From positions 1 through 64,000 of the forward strand of contig NZ_JAPWKF010000003.1 in NCBI RefSeq assembly GCF_028283685.1: 64,000 nucleotides of DNA, written 5' to 3'. The notes under the pieces were generated by a model, which was not told the origin of the DNA, did not search any database, and worked only from the letters and a program-made list of their open reading frames with translations. A program made the position numbers and the translations under genes. This document shows, one piece after another, positions 9,180 to 18,403 of this stretch; position 1 is the stretch's first letter; every line of letters starts with the position of its first letter. This DNA is from Edaphobacter sp. GTDB taxonomy: Bacteria > Acidobacteriota > Terriglobia > Terriglobales > Acidobacteriaceae.

Positions 9180-9467
9180 GTGACCAACAAGATCGTCTCT
9201 GCACTCATCTGGCTCTACGCCATCGCCTGCGCCCTGGTTCTGTTCCTGGTTCCCCCCACCCGCGAAGACCGGTTCGGCATCCTCCGCCATCCCCACGGCG
9301 GCGTCCCCGGCCTCATCCTCGCCCTGCCCTGGAGCCTCGCCATGCGCCTGCTCCACTACCACGGCACCGCCTACACCACCACGCTGGTCGTCTTTGCCAT
9401 GGCCATGAACATCTACCTCTTCATCAGCCTCTACCGCTGGCTCACCAGCCGCCGCTCCAATCCATAG
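9180..9467 (+). CDS. Small integral membrane protein, unknown family
   Basis: 95 aa from the GTG at 9180, which has GAGGAAG seven bases upstream. The frame is open further back to 9033, but that part overlaps the SDR end and relic and does not look protein-like. Three hydrophobic segments: IVSALIWLYAIACALVLFLV, then GVPGLILALPWSLAMRLL, then TLVVFAMAMNIYLFISLY. A short basic tail ends the protein. No recognisable family or catalytic motif; function unknown. Confidence 0.6.
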   Translation: MTNKIVSALIWLYAIACALVLFLVPPTREDRFGILRHPHGGVPGLILALPWSLAMRLLHYHGTAYTTTLVVFAMAMNIYLFISLYRWLTSRRSNP

Positions 9468-9634
9468 CCGCACAGCCCCTCGCCGCCAGCACTCCTTCCG
9501 TCCACCCAGGGCTCAGCCACCGAGCCCCCCAAAACCGCGCCTCCAGCATGGTTCACGCCAATTTATTCCCCGCAATACAACGAACGATGTAGTATCTTGC
9601 ACTCAACACAGGGCCCACTTAAAGGAGATCTGCC

Positions 9635-10114
9635 ATGCGTTCCAAACTCCTCGGCCTCTCTCTAGCAACCCTCGCCACCACAGCGCTATCAGCCGCCACA
9701 TCGCTCTCAGCCGCAACGCTGAGCTCAAGCACCACGGCGTTCTCAGTCCCAACACACTCCACCACCGCCACCTCCGTCGTCTACGACAGGGGAGCCGGCT
9801 TCGGCGGAGGCCAGAGCTCCGTCATGATGAAGGGCACGCTCCGCGGCAGTAACGACGTCAGCTATCTCGTCGGCGCACACACCGGCCAGACCCTCACCGT
9901 CACCCTCAAAGGCAGCACCTGGGCCTACTTCGACGTCTACGCTCCCGGAGACGCCGACGCGGCCATCTATACCTCCGACTCCGCACCCACCCGCAACCAC
10001 GCCACCCTCCGCCTGCCCGCCAACGGCAACTACATCGTCCACGTCTACCGCTATCGCAACGAGATGCTCCGCAAACCCACCAGCCCCTACACCGTCACCA
10101 TCGGGGTCCAGTAG
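9635..10114 (+). CDS. Secreted protein resembling the g-type lysozyme inhibitor (PliG-like) fold
   Basis: 159 aa with a signal peptide (about residues 1-26, Ala/Ser-rich) and a low-complexity Ser/Thr/Ala linker to about 50. The compact domain has GQTLTVTLKGSTWAYFDVY and later LPANGNYIVHVYRYRNEM, the pattern of PliG-like periplasmic lysozyme-inhibitor domains that I recall. Start has AAAGGAG nine bases upstream. The resemblance is from memory of family consensus, so the function is tentative. Single gene; a 12-bp inverted repeat follows its stop. Confidence 0.7.
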   Translation: MRSKLLGLSLATLATTALSAATSLSAATLSSSTTAFSVPTHSTTATSVVYDRGAGFGGGQSSVMMKGTLRGSNDVSYLVGAHTGQTLTVTLKGSTWAYFDVYAPGDADAAIYTSDSAPTRNHATLRLPANGNYIVHVYRYRNEMLRKPTSPYTVTIGVQ

Positions 10115-10133
10115 CGCAACTCAGCTACAAACA

Positions 10134-10170
10134 GGAGATCCCACGCCTCACCCTGGGACGTGGGATCTCC
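10134..10170. terminator. 12-bp perfect inverted repeat between convergent genes
   Basis: GGAGATCCCACG (10134-10145) pairs perfectly with CGTGGGATCTCC (10159-10170) around a 13-base loop. It lies between the secreted protein gene (plus) and the cNMP/DUF1003 gene (minus), so it could terminate both. There is no T-run on either side, so intrinsic termination is uncertain. It could instead be a member of a hairpin repeat group. Confidence 0.45.
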
Positions 10171-10194
10171 AAACATCTCCGCCACCACCGCGAC

Positions 10195-11028
10195 CTACCC
10201 CCTCATCTCCCGCAGCTGATCCTCCACATCGCCGATCTTGTCCGTAATCAGGTTCAGCTTCCGGCTCAGCGCCTGGATCTCCGCCTCCGCCCTGCGGTTC
10301 ACATCGAAGTCCAGCTCACTCCGCAGACGATCCTTCGTATCCTGCCGGTTCTGACTCATCATGATCACCGGGGCCTGGATCGCCGCCAGCATCGACAGGA
10401 ACAGGTTCAGCAGAATAAACGGGTACGGGTCCCACATCCTCTGCTTCAGAAAGATGTTGATGCACGTGTACACCACCAGCACCACGAGAAACGTGATGAT
10501 GAAGTTCCACGATCCCCCGAACCGCGCCACCCCATCCGCGATCCTCTCCCCAAACGTCTCCGCATCGTCGATCATCTCGTTCGCATTGCGCGACGCCCGC
10601 AGCTGGATCAGCCGCTGCGACGCATGAAACTGCCGCCCCAGCATCGTCAGCATATCCAGCCCGGCCATCGGCTTCCGCTTCAGCAGCTCCGTAATGTCAT
10701 GGCGATCCAGCTCCAGGCACTCGCTCGCCTCCACCGCCATCGCATTCGACTGGTGCGGCGTCTCGTCCAGCATCGACGCGAAGCCGAAGAACCCGCCATG
10801 CCCCGGCTCCTCGATCAGCACCTCCTGCTGGTCCTCGTCCACCGTCGTCACCCGCACCACGCCCGACAGCATCACAAACGCCTTGTTCCCCGGATCGCCG
10901 ATCTTGAAGATCCTCTGCCGCGCCGCAAACCGGCGGATCTCCACCTGCCCCGCCAGCACCGCCAGCTCCTCGTCATCCAACAGCTCAAACAGTGGAATAT
11001 GCTTCAACTCTTCCGGCGCACACGGCAT
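10195..11028 (-). CDS. Cyclic-nucleotide-binding domain fused to DUF1003 membrane domain
   Basis: 277 aa. Residues about 10-125 form a CRP-like cNMP-binding beta-roll (LFELLDDEELAVLAGQ, GDPGNKAFVMLSG, GGFFGFASMLDETP). There is no helix-turn-helix afterwards. Residues about 165-270 are DUF1003: two transmembrane segments (WNFIITFLVVLVVYTCIN and PFILLNLFLSMLAAIQAPVI) and the conserved tail MSQNRQDTKDRLRSELDFDV, ending in a coiled coil. The layout suggests a ligand-sensing membrane protein rather than a transcription factor. Divergent from the DUF1353-HU gene; the shared 139-base gap holds both promoters. Confidence 0.88.
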   Translation of the reverse strand: MPCAPEELKHIPLFELLDDEELAVLAGQVEIRRFAARQRIFKIGDPGNKAFVMLSGVVRVTTVDEDQQEVLIEEPGHGGFFGFASMLDETPHQSNAMAVEASECLELDRHDITELLKRKPMAGLDMLTMLGRQFHASQRLIQLRASRNANEMIDDAETFGERIADGVARFGGSWNFIITFLVVLVVYTCINIFLKQRMWDPYPFILLNLFLSMLAAIQAPVIMMSQNRQDTKDRLRSELDFDVNRRAEAEIQALSRKLNLITDKIGDVEDQLREMRG

Positions 11029-11167
11029 AACAGACCTCTCCTTCAGACACGCTGCAAAATCAACATTCGCGAACCGCAGATTAGCAGACGGCTCTTAAAC
11101 CCGATCACTGCCCGACCATAGAAAATTCTTCTTGCCACCTCTGCCCGCACAACCATACGTTGTCGGC

Positions 11168-12016
11168 ATGGCACAAAATGTGAAGGGCCGTTACGAAGGC
11201 CGCGCCGCGCTCGAGCTGCTCGACGACGGCCGCATCGCACGCCTGCTCGAGGCCTACGCCTACATCGACTGCTTCGACCAGCGCTGGGATGTCCCGGCCC
11301 TCGCCCAGGTCGACGGCGCCTCCATCCCCCGCGCCCTCTGGACCCTCATCGGCGGCCCCTTCGAAGGCCGCTACCGCAACGCCTCCATCATCCACGACTG
11401 GTTCTGCGACCGCCGCACCCGCCCCTGGCAGCGCGTCCATCGCATGTTCTACGAGGCCATGCTCACCTCCGGCGTCTCCGCCACCAAGGCCCGCATCCTC
11501 TACACCGGCGTCTTCCTCGGCGGCCCGCGCTGGTCCCAGACCGTCATCGACAACAACCAGCTCGCCGATGGCATCTCCGGCGCAAACAAGGCCGAGCTCA
11601 GCCGCGCCATGGCCGAAAAACTCGACCTCACCGCGCCCCAGACCTCAGCTCTCCTCGACCTGCTCGCCACCACCGCGGTCAAAGAGACAAAGACGACCGG
11701 CGAGTTCACCATCCCCGGCATCGGCAAGCTGGTCAAAGCCGAGCAGAAGGCCCGCATGGGCCGCAACCCTCAAACCGGCGAAGCCATCAAGATCAAGTCC
11801 AAGACCGCCGTAAAGTTCCGCGTCTCCCGCGCCGCACTCGACTCCGTCAATACACCCGCAAAGCCCATCGGCAAAGCAGCCAGGCCCGCCAGCTATCGCT
11901 ACGAGTTCAAGCCAGACGACCTCGACACCATCCAGGCCATCGCCAAACAAACCGACGACCTCGCCGAGATCGAACGCCTCGTCGACCAGCAGCTCAAAGG
12001 CCGCAAGCGCAGGTAA
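11168..12016 (+). CDS. DUF1353 domain fused to an HU/IHF-type DNA-binding domain
   Basis: 282 aa from the ATG at 11168. Residues about 1-130 match DUF1353: VDGASIPRALWTLIGG, then SIIHDWFCD and VHRMFYEAM, the Asp-Gly-Ala-Ser and His-Asp signatures known from phage-encoded and chromosomal proteins. Residues about 138-226 match an HU/IHF subunit: NKAELSRAMAEKLDLT, GEFTIPGIGKL, the arm motif GRNPQTGEAIKIKSKTAVKF, and a closing helix (SRAALDSV). A basic C-terminal tail of about 55 aa follows, rich in Asp/Glu/Lys and ending KGRKRR. I know of no described DUF1353-HU fusion. One continuous frame, no sign of chimerism in base use. Confidence 0.82.
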   Translation: MAQNVKGRYEGRAALELLDDGRIARLLEAYAYIDCFDQRWDVPALAQVDGASIPRALWTLIGGPFEGRYRNASIIHDWFCDRRTRPWQRVHRMFYEAMLTSGVSATKARILYTGVFLGGPRWSQTVIDNNQLADGISGANKAELSRAMAEKLDLTAPQTSALLDLLATTAVKETKTTGEFTIPGIGKLVKAEQKARMGRNPQTGEAIKIKSKTAVKFRVSRAALDSVNTPAKPIGKAARPASYRYEFKPDDLDTIQAIAKQTDDLAEIERLVDQQLKGRKRR

Positions 12017-12149
12017 TCCCGCAGCATGTGGGTCTAAAGCTGGACATCAAACCGTAAGCGCCAGCCGTTCGCTCTGGCCGCTCTCCCACGCCGGCTTCAC
12101 CTCGCTCAGAGGCCTCGCAGCCATCCCAGCGAACAAAGCAGCAGCAGCC

Positions 12150-12953
12150 CTACTCCACCACGGACGTCTTAATCTCGCGCGGCTTCCACCCCGCCGCCTC
12201 TTGCACCAGCCGCGTAAAGATCGCACGGCTCGCCGCCGAGATACCCCGGCTGCGCTCCGGATGCCACTGCACCCCCAGCACAAAGTGCGACTCCGGCCGA
12301 TGCGGGTCCTGCCCGCCCTCCACCGCCTCAATCACGCCATCCTGCGGACACCGCGCCACCACCCGCAGACCGTCCCCCGGAATCCCGATCGCCTGATGAT
12401 GCGACGAGTTGATCGGCAGCGACAGAAACGCATCCGCCTCCACCGCCTCCGGCGCGCCATCCGCCGCCTTGGCATCCGCCACAATCTCGCCCAGCGTCGA
12501 CTGCGGAGCCACCAGCGCGTTATGCGCCACCGCCACCGTCTTGCCCGCCGGATGATTCACCGGCATCGGCGCCAGATGCTGCACCAGCGTCCCGCCCCGC
12601 CACACATTCAGCGACTGCGTCCCGAAGCAGATCCCCAGCAGCGGCTTGTAAAGATTGTGCGCATCCTGGATCAGCAGCTCGTCCACATTCTCCCGCGCCG
12701 GGTCCGCAGGCGAGGTCTCAGGCGCCGCCTCGTGCCCGAACTTCTGCGGATTCACATCCGCCGGCGACCCCGGCAGCAGAACCCCCTGGCACGTATTGAT
12801 CAGGTCCGCGATCTCGCGCGGCGAAAGATCCAGCCGGATCTCCACCGGCTCCCCGCCCGCCTCCCGCACCGCCTCCGCATACTGCGGCCAGGACTTCGCG
12901 TTGTACTCAACATTCGTGCTCGTCGGCACCGGGATGGCAATTCGCGGACTCAT
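12150..12953 (-). CDS. Class-I glutamine amidotransferase-like protein (peptidase C26, PuuD-like)
   Basis: 267 aa. Catalytic Cys in LLGICFGTQSLNV, catalytic His-x-Glu in GVQWHPERS, and the oxyanion region GVLLPGSPADVNP. These fit the gamma-glutamyl-gamma-aminobutyrate hydrolase group, which hydrolyses gamma-glutamyl conjugates in the cytosol. No puu pathway genes are adjacent, so the physiological substrate is unknown. It starts at ATG 12953. The 133-base gap to the DUF1353-HU gene (convergent) shows nothing clear. Confidence 0.88.
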   Translation of the reverse strand: MSPRIAIPVPTSTNVEYNAKSWPQYAEAVREAGGEPVEIRLDLSPREIADLINTCQGVLLPGSPADVNPQKFGHEAAPETSPADPARENVDELLIQDAHNLYKPLLGICFGTQSLNVWRGGTLVQHLAPMPVNHPAGKTVAVAHNALVAPQSTLGEIVADAKAADGAPEAVEADAFLSLPINSSHHQAIGIPGDGLRVVARCPQDGVIEAVEGGQDPHRPESHFVLGVQWHPERSRGISAASRAIFTRLVQEAAGWKPREIKTSVVE

Positions 12954-13000
12954 CTTCGTTCAAACCCCACTCTCAACATGATAAGCCGCACCGCAACGAA

Positions 13001-13066
13001 GCCGGGTGCCCCATTCATGGCGCAAAGCGACATGAGTGGGCTCATTCGCGCGAAAGCGCGAACCCC
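13001..13066 (+). repeat. Dispersed repeat R2 with hairpin tail
   Basis: Contains GGGTGCCCCATTCATGG and CATGAGTGGG. It is followed by the tail hairpin TTCGCGC-GAAA-GCGCGAA near 13044-13061. It lies between the amidotransferase start and the hemB terminator. Confidence 0.8.
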
Positions 13067-13073
13067 ACCCAAA

Positions 13074-13113
13074 ACAAAAGAGGCACAGCCAAAGGCCGTG
13101 CCTCTCCAATCCA
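13074..13113 (-). terminator. Rho-independent terminator of hemB
   Basis: On the minus strand the arms AGAGGCACGGCC and GGCTGTGCCTCT (one G-T pair) flank a TTT loop. They are followed at once by TTTTGTTTTGGG. It starts about ten bases after the hemB stop. This is a textbook intrinsic terminator in orientation and spacing. Confidence 0.85.
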
Positions 13114-13123
13114 ACCAAGAAAT

Positions 13124-14113
<990 letters not shown>

Positions 14114-14580
14114 GTCTTAAGTGTACGCAACATGGACATGCAACATGGACACGCTCATCGGACCCACAAACCGTACACACAAACTGGACGCCCGATTAAA
14201 GTCAAAACACACAAACAGATACGCTGAAGCGGACACGCGAAGTCGACACACAAATCAATGCCCTCCGCTACAACCATCGCTCAGTGTCGTCCATCAGGCA
14301 GAAGTCGTCCGCCCCCCAAAGACTCTTGGCAGCACACGTAGTCTGGCAGGGCAGAAACATCGTCAGGCTAAGTAACAACGACCACCGGTATTGGACGTCC
14401 TCCCGGGACGCTGAAAGCCGGCTGCCTGCCGCCATGCTCCCTGTCCCCCCAGACAGGTCGAGCCGGCGGCAGACAAACTCAATCCCAAATCGAATCGGCC
14501 GAGAACGTCACGCCCTGCACGCAGCGGAAGGAATCTGCTTTCGACCACGAATGCCCGAGCCACCCAACCCGTCACACCCC
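14114..14580. other. 467-bp gene-free gap with a multi-hairpin segment
   Basis: No convincing coding frame. 14114-14260 is A/C-rich with loosely repeated ACACACAAA (14173, 14207, 14245 approx.) and two GGACACGC. 14396-14472 is strongly structured: CGTCC/GGACG (14396-14410), then CTGCCGCC (14426-14433) pairing with GGCGGCAG (14465-14472) around an inner CCTGTC/GACAGG stem (14440-14457). It could be part of the hemB leader, a terminator structure for the zinc-ribbon gene, or an ncRNA. I could not match it to 6S, SRP, RNase P or tmRNA. 14521-14545 holds an R3 fragment. Confidence 0.5.
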
Positions 14581-15132
14581 TTACCCCGGCTCCGCCATCG
14601 CGTCGTACTCCAGCGCCGAAGCCGCCGGCAGCAGCACCCACAGCGTATAGATCCCCACCGCCGTCCCCAGCGGCATCTTGAACAGCATCAGCACCGCGGC
14701 CACAATCGCCAGCACACGCCCATACGACCGCCGCGTCAGCAGGCTCCAGCCCACGAACGCCGTAAACAGTGCAGCCGCCACGGCAAAGCCCATGATCACC
14801 GGCAGCAGGTGCATCCACGGCGGCATAAATCCCATCCGATCCGGCCAGTCGCCGTGCCAGTGCCGGAAGACGAACACCTTCACGAAGAACATCCCCAGCA
14901 GCCCTTCAATCACGCGCCACACCGCCAGCACACACCACAACGTGCCCAGCGTCTGCAGATGCCGCTGCACCCTCACCGGAGGGGTATAGCTCATCGGCGG
15001 CGCATACATCGGGTACGCCGCATACTGCTGCGGAGGGGCAGCCGTCGGAGGCACAGCAATCACCTGCGCCCCGCACAGTGAGCAGAACCTCACCTCGGGA
15101 GTTACCGGACCGCCGCATGCCTGACAAACCAT
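14581..15132 (-). CDS. Zinc-ribbon membrane protein, unknown function
   Basis: 183 aa. The N-terminus MVCQACGGPVTPEVRFCSLC carries two CxxC knuckles, a zinc ribbon. A Pro/Ala/Tyr-rich linker to about residue 55 leads to four hydrophobic segments (LGTLWCVLAVWRVIEGLLGM, LLPVIMGFAVAAALFTAFV, VLAIVAAVLMLFKMPLG, TLWVLLPAASAL). Such zinc-ribbon plus polytopic proteins are common in Acidobacteria and uncharacterised. Minus strand, monocistronic as far as visible. An R1 copy (15225-15302) lies upstream. Confidence 0.75.
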   Translation of the reverse strand: MVCQACGGPVTPEVRFCSLCGAQVIAVPPTAAPPQQYAAYPMYAPPMSYTPPVRVQRHLQTLGTLWCVLAVWRVIEGLLGMFFVKVFVFRHWHGDWPDRMGFMPPWMHLLPVIMGFAVAAALFTAFVGWSLLTRRSYGRVLAIVAAVLMLFKMPLGTAVGIYTLWVLLPAASALEYDAMAEPG

Positions 15133-15224
15133 CTCGCACCTCCAACCGTCTCAGGGGCCCTGTTGCCGCACACTCTTCCTTACGCACACACGTCCACCAA
15201 GGTTCCATGCCTCCCTCCAAAACC

Positions 15225-15302
15225 GCCATTTCAACGAAAGCCGCGCAGCGGAGAGACCGACTCCTCGGCGAGAACACTCACTGGGGCGATAGAAACCCGT
15301 TG
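15225..15302 (+). repeat. Dispersed repeat R1 (degenerate)
   Basis: Has the R1 flanks in diverged form (CATTTCAACGAAAG, then GCAGCGGAGAGACC) and the long optional arm CTCGGCGAGAACACTCACTG. It fills most of the divergent gap between the zinc-ribbon gene and mutS2. Confidence 0.6.
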
Positions 15303-15342
15303 CCCTCCACCGCCAACACCCCCGCAGGTTTAAACTGAACCC

Positions 15343-18225
15343 GTGCCCCCACAAGAACTCACCGCGCACATCCCCGCGCCGCTCGCCGAATCCTCCTCCA
15401 CCGCGCTCGAGTGGCCGCGCCTCCGCGAGGCCATCGCCGCCCGCACCTTCAGCCCCCTCGGCCGCGCCTGGACCCTCGCCCTCGAGCCCTCCGCCAACCT
15501 CCCCTGGATCGAGGCCCAGCACCAGCGCACCCACGAGATGCGCGCCCTCTACACCTCCGGCGGCAGCTTCGACTTCCACGGCCTCTTCGACCCCACCAGC
15601 CTCCTCGAAAAGGCACGCATCGAAGGCTCCGCCCTCGAAGCCCTCGAGATCCTCGCCCTCGTCACCGTCGTCGAACGCATCGCCGCCTGGCGCAAGCTGA
15701 TCACGACCCCCGGCGAAAACGCCTTCCTCAACACACCGTCACCCCAATCGCCTGTCATCTCGACCGAAGCGAAGCGCAGTGGAGAGACCCGCCTCTCTAC
15801 TGCGAATGTTCCCGCGCCACGCGAAGCAAGTTACACCCACTCCAACACCAACGGCATCGCCATCCTCTCCACCCCCATCCGCGACGCCTCCCTCGAACCC
15901 CTCCTCCGCAATCTCTCCGGCAAGATCGAGCCCGACGGCTCCCTCTCCGACGACGCCTCTCCCGAGCTCCGCCGCATCCGCCGCGCCATGGAGCAGCAGC
16001 ACCGCGCCATCGAGGAGAGCCTCCGCCGCTCGCTGAACCGCCTCGCCGCCGAAGGCGCCACGCAGGACGCCGTCATCACCATCCGCGGCGAGCGCTTCGT
16101 CATCCCCGTCCGCGCCGAGTTCAAGCGCCGCATCCCCGGCGTCGTCCACGGCTCCTCCTCCTCCGGTCAGACCGTCTTCGTCGAACCCCTCGAAACCATC
16201 GAGCAGAACAACGAACTCGTCCGCCTCCTCGACGAAGAGCAGTCCGAGATCCACCGCATCCTCGTCGCCATGACCCGAGCCCTCGCCGCCGACGCCCCCA
16301 CCATCCTCGCCGGCGCGCGCATCCTCGCCGAGATCGAGTCCCACGCCGCCCGCGCACGCTTCGCCAACGACCTCAACTGCTCCCGCCCACACTTCACCAC
16401 CGCAGCCTCTACGTTCCCACCTGCAGCCTCTGCGTCGTCATCCAAAACACCCTGGTTGTCATCCCGCAACACAGCGTCATCACCCGACGTTCCTTCGCTG
16501 TCATTCCAAGGTGCAGCATCATTTCAAGGCGCAGCCGAGGAATCCGCTTTTCCTTCTTACCCACCCAAAAATCCAGTCATCTCGACCGAAGGCGCGCAGC
16601 GCCGCAGTGGAGAGACCCGCTTCTCTACCTCCACCCTCTCCCAGCCAAGCGAAGCCCACAGCCAACAATCCCACCTCTCCCTCACCGCCGCCCGCCACCC
16701 GCTCCTCGAACTCCGCATGATCGCCGAAGCCCGCGCCGCAGGCACCGAGCCCAAGGCCCCCACACCCCTCACCGTCGCCCTCGCCGACGACGCGCGCCAG
16801 CTCATCATCAGCGGCCCCAACACCGGCGGCAAGACCGTCTCCCTCAAGACCATCGGCCTGCTGTCGTTGATGGCCCAGGCAGGCGTCCCCGTCCCCGCCG
16901 ACGAGGCCGTCCTCCCCCTCTTCACCGCCATCTACGCCGACATCGGCGACGCCCAGTCCATCGAGCGCAACCTCTCCAGCTTCTCCGCCCACGTCGTCAA
17001 CCTCGACCGCATCTCCCGCGAGGCCACCTCCTCCTCGCTCGTCCTGCTCGACGAGCTGGGCTCCGCCACCGATCCCGAAGAGGGCGCCGCCCTCGCCGTC
17101 GCCGTCTCCCAGCACTTCCTCGACGCACGCGTCTGGTCCTGCATCACCACCCACCTCACCTCGCTCAAGATCTACGCAGCCAACCGCCCCGGCGTGCTCA
17201 ACGCCGCCGTCGGCTTCGATCAGGAGACCCTCACTCCCACCTACCAGCTCCGTCTCGGCGTCCCCGGAGCCTCCGCCGGACTCAACATCGCCGCACGCCT
17301 CGGCCTCTCACCCGACATCATCGCCGCCGCCCGCGCGCAGCTGTCGACACAGACCGCCGACATCGCCGCCTTCCTCGACCGCCTCCATCAACAACTCGAA
17401 GCCGTCACCGAAGAGCGTGCCTCGCTACGCGAAAAAGAAGAGCAGCTACGCAAAGACAAGATCCTCCTCGACCTCGAAGGCCGCGCCGAGATCAAGCAGC
17501 GCACCCGCGATCTCGAAAAGAAGCTCGACTCCCTGCTCAACGACTTCGACTACCAGCTTCGCGAGTCCGTCAAAGCCATCGGCGACAAGGCCGTCGCAAA
17601 AAAGATCCAGCGCGACTCCGCCACCACCATGGCCCGCGCCCGCCGCGAGTTCGGCGAACAGTTCAAGTCCACCGTCGTCGCCCACATGACCGGCGCCGAC
17701 AAGAACGACCCCAACGCCCAGCCCCACATCGTCAAAGGAGCCGAGGTCGGCGATCTCGTCAAACTCAAATCCCTCGGCCGCCAGGCCCGCGTCGAACGCA
17801 TCCTCGACCGCACTCCCACCGGCGCAGCCAAAACGCTTGAAGTCTCCATGGGCGCGATGAAGATGAAGATCGCCGCCGAAGACATCGCCGACGTCGAAAA
17901 GGTCAAGGTCGTCACCCCGCTCGAAGCCGCACGCAAAAAGGGCGGCATCACCGTCTCCACCAACGAAGACCCCGACACCATCAGCTCCGAGATCAACGTC
18001 ATCGGCCGCACCGCCGACGAGGCCCACGAGCAGGTCGCCCGCTTCCTCGACCGCGCCTTCCTCGCCGGACTACCCCGCATCCGCATCGTCCACGGAACCG
18101 GCATGGGCATCCTGCGCCGCACCCTGCGCGACTACCTCCGCTCCCACCCGCACGTAGCCAACATCACCGAACCCCCGCCAAACCTCGGCGGCCAGGGAGC
18201 CACCGAAGTCGAACTGCGGCAGTGA
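15343..18225 (+). CDS. mutS2: Endonuclease MutS2, enlarged by two in-frame repeat insertions
   Basis: 960 aa, compared with about 780-800 aa for usual MutS2. N-terminal core and clamp regions come first, then the ATPase with Walker A SGPNTGGKT (about 490-498) and Walker B LVLLDELGSATDPEEG (about 566), a coiled coil (about 680-760), KOW-like part, and C-terminal Smr nuclease domain with HGTGMG (about 916). The extra length is at residues 137-153 (VISTEAKRSGETRLST) and about 351-443, which includes VISTEGAQRRSGETRFST. Both are translations of the dispersed repeats. All catalytic motifs are intact and the frame is open. Family roles include suppression of recombination and ribosome-collision rescue. 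GTG start at 15343, without clear Shine-Dalgarno. Confidence 0.93.
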   Translation: MPPQELTAHIPAPLAESSSTALEWPRLREAIAARTFSPLGRAWTLALEPSANLPWIEAQHQRTHEMRALYTSGGSFDFHGLFDPTSLLEKARIEGSALEALEILALVTVVERIAAWRKLITTPGENAFLNTPSPQSPVISTEAKRSGETRLSTANVPAPREASYTHSNTNGIAILSTPIRDASLEPLLRNLSGKIEPDGSLSDDASPELRRIRRAMEQQHRAIEESLRRSLNRLAAEGATQDAVITIRGERFVIPVRAEFKRRIPGVVHGSSSSGQTVFVEPLETIEQNNELVRLLDEEQSEIHRILVAMTRALAADAPTILAGARILAEIESHAARARFANDLNCSRPHFTTAASTFPPAASASSSKTPWLSSRNTASSPDVPSLSFQGAASFQGAAEESAFPSYPPKNPVISTEGAQRRSGETRFSTSTLSQPSEAHSQQSHLSLTAARHPLLELRMIAEARAAGTEPKAPTPLTVALADDARQLIISGPNTGGKTVSLKTIGLLSLMAQAGVPVPADEAVLPLFTAIYADIGDAQSIERNLSSFSAHVVNLDRISREATSSSLVLLDELGSATDPEEGAALAVAVSQHFLDARVWSCITTHLTSLKIYAANRPGVLNAAVGFDQETLTPTYQLRLGVPGASAGLNIAARLGLSPDIIAAARAQLSTQTADIAAFLDRLHQQLEAVTEERASLREKEEQLRKDKILLDLEGRAEIKQRTRDLEKKLDSLLNDFDYQLRESVKAIGDKAVAKKIQRDSATTMARARREFGEQFKSTVVAHMTGADKNDPNAQPHIVKGAEVGDLVKLKSLGRQARVERILDRTPTGAAKTLEVSMGAMKMKIAAEDIADVEKVKVVTPLEAARKKGGITVSTNEDPDTISSEINVIGRTADEAHEQVARFLDRAFLAGLPRIRIVHGTGMGILRRTLRDYLRSHPHVANITEPPPNLGGQGATEVELRQ
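15752..15800 (+). repeat. R1 repeat inside the mutS2 reading frame
   Basis: Complete R1: GTCATCTCGACCGAAGC ... GCAGTGGAGAGACCCGC, matching the intergenic copies nearly base for base. It is read in the frame giving VISTEAKRSGETRLST. It sits in what should be a linker of the MutS2 N-terminal region. Confidence 0.9.
16500..16630 (+). repeat. R3 and R1 repeats inside the mutS2 reading frame
   Basis: An R3 unit (TGTCATTCCAAG ... GAGGAATCCGCTTTTCC, 16500-16553) is followed by R1 (16575-16630) with the hairpin GGCGC-GCA-GCGCC at 16591-16603. Upstream, 16448-16500 holds further GTCATC-headed fragments, so the segment appears built from several successive repeat pieces. Together they lengthen the protein by about 90 residues just before its ATPase domain. 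Confidence 0.85.
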
Positions 18226-18240
18226 TCCACCCCCAAAAAC

Positions 18241-18392
18241 TGTCATCTCGACCGAAGCGAAGCGCAGCGGAGAGACCCGCTTCTCGACCGAAGCCCTCTC
18301 CCAGCCGCGCGAAGCCACGTGCCACAAACCGGGTGCCCCATTCATGACGCGACAGCGGCATGAGTGGGTCCATTCGCGCGAAGCGCGAACCA
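18241..18392 (+). repeat. R1 followed by R2 with hairpin tail
   Basis: R1 at 18241-18290 directly after the mutS2 stop. R2 at 18329-18370 (GGGTGCCCCATTCATGA ... CATGAGTGGG) with the tail TTCGCGC-GAA-GCGCGAA at 18373-18389. The block lies between convergent mutS2 and the acyltransferase gene. Confidence 0.88.
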
Positions 18393-18403
18393 CCCAGCCA
18401 CAC

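Noticed and set aside
12047-12149. Short minus-strand frame ending SERLALTV next to the amidotransferase
   Set aside because: Only about 25 codons after its ATG, no ribosome-binding site and no recognisable family.
14336-14480. 6S RNA, SRP RNA, RNase P RNA or tmRNA
   Set aside because: None of the conserved sequence motifs of these RNAs could be found, so the segment is reported only as structured.
15343-18225. mutS2 as a pseudogene because of repeat insertions
   Set aside because: The frame is uninterrupted and all ATPase and Smr motifs are intact.
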